From the NCBI GenBank assembly GCA_021151625.1, contig JAGKWY010000127.1:1-9782 (forward strand): DNA of 9,782 nucleotides, in the 5' to 3' direction. A program made the position numbers and the translations under genes. The notes under the pieces were generated by a model. That model was not told where the DNA came from. It made no database searches and saw only the letters and a list, made by a program, of their open reading frames with translations. Below are positions 1-9,100 of the stretch, in pieces. The stretch is from Gammaproteobacteria bacterium (GTDB taxonomy: Bacteria; Pseudomonadota; Gammaproteobacteria; Pseudomonadales; Cellvibrionaceae). Each line of letters begins with the position of its first letter. The first letter of the stretch is position 1.

Positions 1-180
1 GCTGTTACCTGTTGCGCCGGTCACACCCATGTCGAACTGGACGTTTTTGCCCAGCTGCGCCACCTGGTTGCCGTTGGCATATGTATAGGTTTGCTGCCAC
101 GCGTCTTCACCGTCAGGGCGCTCTACCTTCGCCAGTATCTGGCCTTGCATGCTGGTGACGTACTCACGGGTGAAGTCGTT
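1..180 (-). other. End of YD region in the window; possible transition to the C-terminal part
   Basis: Residues 3201-3260. REYVTSMQGQILAKVERPDG is followed by the weak YD-like YTYANGNQVAQLG (3231-3243), then NVQFDMGVTGATGNS to the window edge. YD motifs thin out here. The Rhs core signature (a DPxGLxGG-type motif) is absent, so either it lies further on or this protein lacks it. From memory, related giant YD proteins often continue into a LysM-like segment after such a stretch; nothing in the window tests this. Confidence 0.4.
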
Positions 181-3100
181 GTCGCCCGTTGCCCTCACAC
201 CCAGCAAATTGCCGCGCAGGTCGTAGCCGTGGTAGGTGTATCCATCCTGAGCTCCGCCTTGCGAACTATCTGCTTTCTCCTGGGTAATCTTGTAGCTGTC
301 AAACCGACCTTCCACACCATAGGTATTGGTGTAGGTAATGTTGTGCTTCTTACTACCGTTCACATAAATCTGATAGTTGTAGCTGACCAGGTTGCCGGCG
401 CCATCATAGTCGGTGTATTTGGTTACCCCGGCTAACTTGCCGTTCTCCTTCACCGTTTGCTCGCTCATGCGGCCGTCTGGCAGGAAGATATTGATAGTTT
501 CCTTGTTGCCGGTCACCTGCTTGTTCATGTAGCCCTGGGAGTCGTACTCGCGGCGATCGTTTTCGATCATCCCCACTTCACCATTGGCGGTAATGGCGGT
601 TAACGCGAAGTCCACCGCGTGGCTGAGACTCCGACCCCAGACACTTTGGATTTGGTCAGTGTCGGTGTACTTGTACAGACTCTGGTAGGAGTATTGTCCA
701 ATCGCCGGGCCGGGGCCGGAGGTTTCCGAGGTGGGTGACGCATATTGAGTCCCGCCTGCGGTTTCGGTGTGCCAGCGACGACCCGCTTTGTCGTAGTCGA
801 TGATCATGCCGTTGGCATTGGTGATACGACCTTCGCTGTCGAACTTGTAGTTCAGCTCATACGGCTTCGCCGTGCCATTTACCAAGGTGTAATTCGCCAC
901 CACTTGCTGGCGGTTGCCGAACTCGTCGTACACGTAACTCAGGCTGTTCAGCGTATCCATCGCCTGCACCTGGTCATTGCCGATACTGCTGGCAATGGCC
1001 ACCTTGCCACCAGGCAAGGTGTTTACCTTGGTGAGACGACCCTGAGCGTCATAGGCGCTATTTGTGGTGTATCTGTAGGTTGCGTCCAGCGGTGTCGTGG
1101 ATTCGTAGTAGGGATAGAACGACTCCGATGAACCTGACCAGACATCGATCTGTTTAATTTGTGTCGGACGAATGCCTTCGCGCTTATGGAAAACCTCGCT
1201 GCGCACCTGTTGACCGCTGATGTTGTAATCGTAAGTCGTTGAGGTCGTAATGGTATCGGTGGAATTAAATTCCGCACCACGTGTGTGGCCACCATCGGTA
1301 CTGAATTCCGCCTCGTCATGGATGGCTTCCGTCCAGGTCTCGCTCATGGACTTAAGCAAGCCATTTTCGGTGTAGGCAAATTCACGTTTGCGCCCGGCGA
1401 TGGTTTCACTCTTCTTTTCACCAAAATCGTAATAGGTGTAAGTAGTGACGTGATAGCCCAAGTCCACGTGGAATTCCAACTGGCCAACCTTGTAGCTGGC
1501 CTCGTTGTACTTCCAGGTCATTTGGTTGCCATTACCATCGATTTCCTTAACTTTATTGCCAGCAAAATTGTACTGGAATTGTTTGCTTGTGCCGGTGGCA
1601 TTGGAGGATTCGATCAGCAAACCACGCTCATCGTAACGATAGGTATTGGCATTGCCAGCCACGGTTTTGGTTACAGTTTGCTCTTTCCAATAGCCGCCTA
1701 TCCCTCTGAAGCCCGTTACCCACACTTTTTCTTTTACTTGCGTCGTGGTGGTGGTCTTACCATCCGCCACGCGACGGCTGGCTTCATCGTATTGGTAATT
1801 CTCCAATACAACTTCATGCCCGGTCAGACTCAGCGTCTGTTGTGTAGTACCAGTAGCTATGCCAACGTAGTAATCAAGGGTGTTATTGACGCTACCATCC
1901 ACTTTGTTACGCAGCACGCTACGACGAACCTGGTTGCCGTTGGCATCGAAGGCATCTACCGTTACCGTACCAAGCTCGTTTTTGGTCGCAATCTTGTTGC
2001 CAAAACCATCGTAGGCAAACTCGGTGCGTACACCGGTTCCATCTATGCTTGCCGTCAACTGGCCAGCCGCGTTGTACTCGCTACGGCGTTTGCGGGTTTC
2101 AGTGCCATTGTTTAGCTGCACATCTTCCACACTGCGCCCGAGCAGGTCGTAGTGAATTTCATGGACCAGCGTTGGTGTCGCCGTGGAAACCTCACTGATA
2201 ATTTTATTGTCGGCGTTATAGGTGTAGGTCGTAGTGGTATTAGCAACATCAGTGCGGGTGAGCACATTGCCCCAGCGATCATAGGTCTGGCTTACTTTAG
2301 GATCGACCTTTGCCGCCTGTTGACTTGCAGTGGCCAAGGTATCAGCAGCCAGATCCAGTGCGCTGAACTGTGGCAACCGTTGTTTAGTGGCACGACCTAG
2401 CAAGTCGTACACTGTTTCGGTAACTCGCGTACTGGTGTTATCAGCCGTTGATTCATCTCCGAGTTGTTCAACACGGGTATTGTTCCCGACAAGGTCGTAG
2501 AAGTACTTGGTTTTGCCATCTTGTGCAGTTTTAACTGTCAGATGACCATAACGATTGTACTGATAGGACGCCGTAATCGCCGCGCTAAATCCACTGCTGG
2601 ATACATTGCGCAAACCTTTCACATCGCGATCAGCAGTGCTCCATACCAGATACTCGGTATCGATTTCACCGAAGGCATTGTATTGGGTTGCCTTACCAGA
2701 CTGCTGCTTATGGTTTTCGCTGTCAGTGTAAACGTCGAGAGTCGCCAGTTGGCGCCCTGCCAGGTCGTATACATAGCGCTTTTCCAGGGTGTACTTGTCG
2801 CTACCAGCAGCCCAGGCGGTAAAACTGGTGCTAACCTCCTGGGTTTCCTTGATAAGGTGACTGCCCGCATCGTATTGCTTGCGGACGGTATGGCCCATTG
2901 CATCTGTGGTGGCAATTTCATTACCAGCCAAGTCGTACCTGTGGGTTGTTACCAAAGTTTGACCTTGTTCAACACCTTTGGCCCCACCGGAACTACGGGT
3001 TTCCGCAATAACTGCACCAAACGCATCCAGCGCGAAACGGATACTTGGAGTCGCAGCGGTTGCCTGGTTCAGGAATGGATCATTACCGGTAGCCCCTGTG

Positions 3101-6100
3101 CCTGTTAAGCCACCAATCCCTGCTGCTGTGCGCGCAACATCAATACTGCCAATGGTGCGACCCAGTTCGTCGTATTGGGTTGTTGTTTTATTACCTGCAG
3201 CATCGAATTGTTCGGTTAGGTTACCGACTTTATCGTAGGTACCTTCCCAAACTTTACGCTCGATATCACTAGTAGCGCTATAGGTTTTGCCATTAGCGTC
3301 TGTGCCGCTAACGGTGTAGTAACTCAGGTTAGCCCGAAGAATTTGGGTGCGTTGATTCAACTCGTTGTACTTGTAAATCGTCGCGCGATCTTTGCCGTTA
3401 GCATTGACTCCAGGTGCTGATGGCAAGTTGATACTACCCGCTAAATCGTTTTTAAGCGCGCTCAATTGGGTTTGAGAAAGCGCATCAGCATATTCGTACT
3501 GCGAGGTCTGATTACCCAAAGCATCATAGCCATATGAAGTATAGAAACCGAGCGCATCTACGGCCGCAATTTTCTGGCCCAGGCTATTGTAGAAAGAGTA
3601 GGTGTCTGCCGATTCCGTATTGGTAACATAGACAGACTCTTTGATGAGATCACCGAAGGCGTTGTATCTGTATTGAGTACGGGGCCCTCCAGAAACACCT
3701 GAAGCAGGGTCTTGAATGTTGGCATTAGCCGCTGGATCAGCAAAGAAAAAGCCACCCGAGACAACGGTAGTCACGCTTTTCTTTTGACCCAACGCGTCAT
3801 GACCCATGAGCAGAGTGCGGTCATTGCCATGCGAACTCACCGGTGTACTTCCTACGGTATAAAGAGTCCCGACGGGGCTGTTAGCTGCAAGGGCGTAACG
3901 TCTAACCGTTTTCTGGTTGTTCATCGAATCATAGGTGTAACCCGTCACCTGATTGAGCGCGTCAATTTCAAACTTGACCCTGCCCACCTTGTCATAGACC
4001 TTGGTTTGGTAAATGACATCCGTTTCACCCGGACCAACCTTGATAATGTTTTGGACGGCATTACCTAAGGAGTCGAATTTAACGGTAACAGTGCGTTGGA
4101 AACTGTCTGCGTTCCCTTTTTCACGGTCAACAACACCGGTTGCAGGATTGTAATAACCCGGCAGGATGGTAAGGGTTTGACGACCCAGCTTGTCATACCG
4201 GTACTCGGTCTTACGCGCGTCACTGGTACCATAGGCCTCAGTGCGAGCGATTACGTTGCCTTGCGCATCATAGTCATTGTGCGTGGTGATGGTCTTAACA
4301 TCGACGATCACTTCGCCAGTGAGGCTGTTGATGGATGCAATTTCTACTGGCGGGGTAATTTCATCGGTCAAGCGATTGGCGTTGTCGTACTTATAGGTCC
4401 AGACCTTGCGCGCCTTATTTTCCAGGCTGGTACGGTTGCCCATGGCATCATAGCCATAGATTTCCGTTTCACCTTTGGCATCAGTCGTAGTTTTTAATCG
4501 GCCAGCAGCGTCATAGGTATAACTTTCTCCACGGGTTGCCGAATCAGCGAGCGTTCTGCTGGTGCCACGCAGTCCGACCAGGGCTGCATCAGTGCGCGCC
4601 GTGTTAGATGGAACTTTTAACGATTCATCGTAACGACGCTGCTCTTTAACCTGACCCAGGTCGTTGTAAATGGTCTCGGATAAATAACCCATGCTATCGA
4701 TACTGAAGCGCTGACGGCTCGCTTTGTCGTAGACAAATTCTGTCACGCGATCCGGCTCTTCAGCAGCCGCGCTGGCAATCGGGCTGACACTGGTAACCTG
4801 ATTCCCAAACCCATCAACAGAGATCGCATTGCTGTATTGGGTAATTTTTATCAAATTGCCCGCATTATCGTACTGGTTATAGGTAACGTAGCCTAATGCG
4901 TTAACTGTGTAGGTCAGCCTGTTATTGGCGTCATATACGTACCAGGTACTCTGGGTATTCGCATCTTCCGAGCGAGTGACATTGCCATTATTGTCATAGA
5001 AGGTTTTTGTGCTGATGCCTAACCCAGATGGATTTTTAACTGCATCGAACGCATCTACGATTGTCTCTTTAAGGCGACCATCGCTGTCGTATACATACTT
5101 GGTGAGCAGGTCCGTGGTATTGGTTGTGGGAACGAGGGACGTTACTTCATTGCCGAAACTGGTAATGTCTACGCGAGTGGCGTATTTAGTCACACCAACT
5201 AATCGACCATTGTCATCATAACTATTGCCTAGCACACTTCCGGTGGCATCAATGGTAAACAGCAGTTGGCTGGCATTGTCATATACATACCAGGTGCTAT
5301 TACCCCTTGCGTCAATCTTGCGACTAACATTGCCATTGGCGTCGTATTTGTAGGTAGTAGTAATGTTTAACCCAAGCGGATTTTGGGTGCTAACAGGGTC
5401 AATAATCTCCTCAGTACGACGACCTGCCTTATCGAACACATACTTGGTAATTTGCTGGCTTGGATTGTCTACCGTACCTTTGGATACCGCGATGGTATTG
5501 CCCGCGCCATTATAGGTATAGGTAGTTTGCAGCTTGAGTGTATCCGGATCGGTGATAACCGATTTCAGCTGGCCTTTGCGGTCAAAGATGTATTCGGTAA
5601 TCCGCGCATCTGTATTGCCGGAACTTTTTGCCTCAATAAGCCGATATTGCTGGCCCAAGTCATTGAATTTGTATTCCGTTTTAAGACTTAACCCCGTTGG
5701 ATCCACTGTGCGTGTAGTAACGCGTTTAAGGGCGTCATATTCCAACTCAACCACAGTGCCCAGGGCGTCGGTAGTTTTCCACAAATTACCATTTTCAAAA
5801 TACTCGTTGGTGGTAAGTGTTTTACCGGTAGTCGCATTTACAACACGTTTCAATTGACCACTGGCGTTGTATTGATACTGCGTTATTACGTTATTGCCAT
5901 CCTTAACCTGCGCCACTTCACCTGAACGAGTTTTATAGGTAGTCACCGAAATACCTTCCGGTGTTGTTACCTTAAACGAACGATCAGCTGTTCCATACTC
6001 GTATTTGGTTTCTTTGTTGAATGCGTCAAATACACTCAAGGTACGACCAAAAGCGTCATATATCGTTTTATTGGTTTTACCCAACGGATCAGTGACAGTT

Positions 6101-9100
6101 ATGGTACGGCCACCGTTATTACCATCTGCACTTTTGTAGGAATAACTGGTGAGTTTGCCGCGAGGATCAATTTGGCTGGAGATACGGCCAAACGCATCAT
6201 AGGTGGTTTGTGAGGTCAAACCTAAACCACCAAGATCGTTTATTACTTGTGCCAATTCGCCGCGATTGTTGTAGCCAAATTGATCGGTAACAACAACCCC
6301 GGAGGTTAGTGTTTTTGTAACCCTGTCTTTTTCACCATAAGTGTTATAGAGATAGCTGGTTTCAAATTCTTCGCCATCGATTTGCTTTTCAAGCAGGCCA
6401 CGCTGATTGTATTTGTAATCAGTTCGTTGATCCTTTGCTGGATTGGGCAACTTGTTGACTTCGCTCGCAATCGTTGATGCAACACCGTTGGTATTGGTTG
6501 CATTCAACTTCGAGAGATCAATACTGGTGGAATAATTGATATTCGCTTCTACTTGGCCAAAGGCGTTGTATTTAATTTCACTGACATTACCAAGTGCGTT
6601 GATGGTATAACGCAAGCGAGATTCAGCGTCGTAGTAGAAGTAGGTATTACTGCCATTAGTGTCTTTGGCTTTGATCACCCTGCCAAGCGAGTCATAGGTT
6701 TTTTGCGTCCCATAGGTGTCAACCGCACTATCAATTGCTGCTTTGATCTGTGCAGTTTTCTGAGTGGTATTCAGGCTAGCATTTTGTTGAATACTGTTAA
6801 TTGTGGTCGCAAGAGTAGCCTCGCTCACACCCGAAACAGTACCGATTACTTCCCCAAAAGCGTTGTAGGTTGTACGAACACCACGCTGCGCACTACTGCC
6901 ATCAAGCTCAGTTTGCCCCTTAGCTAATACAGTACGAACCAGACGACCAGCAGAATCATATTCATAATCAGTGGTAGTTCCGTCGATGGCTGTTTGTTTC
7001 AGCAAACGCCCCTGGGCATCATAATTAACAATGCTGTTTTCAGCAGCACCCGCATTCAGATCACTTAAAATGGACGACGCTGTTGGCGCTACGGCCCCTT
7101 TGAGTTGTTTAGTTGTGCGCGTGTTATTTGCTTCATCATAAATGGTCTCTGTCAGGAATCCTTTCTCATCGACCGATCCTGTTAAGCGGCCTTGACCATC
7201 ATAGTAATACCAGATGCTCACATCATCAGCCGACGCCATAGGGCGCAATCCAGCCAATGCATCGTAGGGGGTACTACCCCCTGCGAGCGCGGTAACATTT
7301 GTATTATTGGCAAGGTTGCCAATATTAAACGCAGGTGCACCACCCGCTACCAACGCAGCCAGGACTGTGATGGTAAAAGTGCCTGAAACAGTCTGGTTAC
7401 TGCCGGTAGTATCTGTTGCACGTACACGGATTTTATAAGAAGACGCAGCAGACGCAGGTGGCGTACCACTAAATGTGCGCGTACTGCTATTAAAACTTAG
7501 CCAGGACGGCAATGGGTCATAAGCAGTGTAAGTAGTCGTGCCCTCACCATTCGGATTGGATTGCGTTTTTAGCACTTCCCAATCAGCTACATAAGTAAGC
7601 GCATCACCATTAGCATCTGTAAATGTTGATGCTGAAAATTGATAGCTAAATGCGGAGTTTTTACGTGCAGTCTGGTTTGACAAGCTCGTTTGATATACCG
7701 GGGCAACCTGCGCCATTACCGTGATACTGAAATCACCGCTGGTCCAAACCTGTCCATCCGAAGCACGAACCTGAATGTCAAAGTTACCCGAAACATTTGG
7801 GGTACCGCTGAAGGTACGAGTACTTGGGTTAAAGCTTAACCATGATGGTAAGGCTACATATTGTGGACTGGAGCTACCGCCGCTTTCCGAGCCACCACCC
7901 GAAGATCCACTTTGTTTCCAGTAGGCTGTGTAGGTTAGGCTATCTCCATTGGCATCGGTAAACGCATTTGATGGGAATGCGTAACTGAGTGCGCGATTAA
8001 TAGTTACAGATTGATTTGATAACGCATTTTGATAAACAGGTGCCACATTAGCCGCAGCGAGGGTGATGGTAAACGCGCGTTGAACTGACAGACCATGTGG
8101 ATCTGTCGCCGTCACCGTTACAGGGTAACCGCCAACGGAACCAGAAGGAGTTCCACTGAAAGTCCTGGTAGCCGCATTGAACGAAATTCCTGTTGGCATA
8201 CCCACAGCAGCGTAAGTCAAAGAAGCCTGTTGGTCGTCACTGAAGGCATTGGCAGGAACGGAATAGTTAAAACTCTGACCAATGTAAGCACTGGTGTTAG
8301 GTAATGCCCCGGAACCAATTGCTGGTGGAGTGTTTACCACCAGGGTAAATGAACCTGTCGCACTCGCACCGGTTCCATCTGTAGCCCTGATCTGGATACT
8401 GTAAGTGCCTGCTGCAACACTTCCATTACTGCTAATAGTTCCGTTACTTGTGTTTATGCTCAGGCCTGATGGTAATGCACCACCACTTACAGTAGCGCTA
8501 TAGCTTAAGGTATCACCTTCCGCATCTGTGAAAGCATTTGCTGGCAAAGCATGGCTATTCGCAATCCCGTAGGTAAATACTTTGTTGCTCAGCGAAACAC
8601 TGTTTACTGGTGCTGCCTGTTCATTGACTGTCAATGCGTACTGGGTACTTACCCAGAGTCCACTAGGGTCTGTCGCACGCACCTGAATGTTATAGCTACT
8701 CGCTGTGGGCGGAGTTCCACTGAACGTCCGGGTGCTGGCATTAAAGCTTAACCAGCTTGGCAGTGCCTCTGGCTGGATGACCGTAGAGCCACCGCTCTCA
8801 CCACTACCAGACTGCCACACCTCTTTCATCCAATACGCGCTATAGGTCAATGAATCGCCGTTTGCATCGGTAAAGGCATTGGATGGCACTGTATAGCTAA
8901 AACTATGCGCGGTTTTGGCGGACTGATTACCGACCCCGCCGTTGTAAACCGGTGCAACGTTAGCAACAGCAAGAGTGATGGTAAACGTGCGTGTGGTCGA
9001 CTGACTATAGGGGTCTGTCGCCGTAACTGTAACAACATGACTACTACCGGCAGTACCTGATGCTGTACCACTGAAGGTTCTCGTTGACGCATTAAACGTA

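Larger units (their letters stand above)
61..7209 (-). repeat. YD-repeat (RHS-type) region, roughly 60 or more motifs
   Basis: Residues 858 to about 3240. The core pattern is an aromatic residue, D or N, two residues, G or S, then N, R or Q and a hydrophobic residue. Examples are YDSAGRL (940-946), YNAFGEV (972-978), YDAFGRT (1241-1247), YDAAGRL (1757-1763), YDALGNQ (2085-2091), YDRWGNV (2500-2506) and YDGAGNL (3125-3131). Spacing alternates between about 20 and 50 or more residues, with inserts between units. In TcC and Rhs proteins such repeats form a spiralling beta-strand cocoon. About 2,380 residues is well above a usual Rhs cage, so this may be an extended shell or several shells in series; that is inference. 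Motif count was made by eye. Confidence 0.93.
7702..8622 (-). repeat. Three-domain block B-C-A, copy 2
   Basis: Residues 387-693 (domains 5, 6 and 7), 307 residues, are the second copy of the B-C-A block. Each domain resembles its counterpart one block away more than its direct neighbours. For example, ISSNGSVAAGT occurs only in domains 2 and 5, and SDDQQ only in domains 3 and 6. This means the block was duplicated as a unit, or has been kept alike by recombination between blocks. Confidence 0.75.

Noticed and set aside
1..600. An RHS core with a toxin tip at the left end.
   Set aside because: No DPxGLxGG-type core motif or recognisable toxin residues were found; YD-like units continue almost to the window edge.
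1285..2115. A long plus-strand open frame (276 codons), and similar ones at 91-435, 745-1131 and 2464-3108.
   Set aside because: They lie codon-for-codon opposite the giant minus-strand frame. Plus-strand stops there would need Leu TTA/CTA or Ser TCA codons in the gene, which are used sparingly, so long antisense frames arise passively. Their translations are not protein-like and have no ribosome binding sites or family motifs.
4741..5445. A tandem array that might be a CRISPR or a non-coding satellite.
   Set aside because: The units are about 350 bp, in codon phase, diverged mostly as at protein level, and lack short identical repeats with unique spacers.
7210..7362. A possible boundary between two genes at the change from Ig-like to YD repeats.
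   Set aside because: The reading frame is the same on both sides and there is no stop, start context or non-coding gap between them, so this is a linker within one protein.
8743..8754. The recurring taaagcttaacca sequence (near 7830, 8742 and 9711) as a regulatory or recombination site.
   Set aside because: It encodes the conserved WLSF part of the A-type domain hallmark at each site, in phase; duplication of coding sequence accounts for it.
8847..9092. Minus-strand frames offset from the main one, here and at 1023-1319, 2619-2921, 3558-3764, 6306-6503 and 9474-9656.
   Set aside because: They overlap the continuous YD/Ig-like frame in another phase, show no known motif and have skewed composition, and the main frame explains every base they cover.
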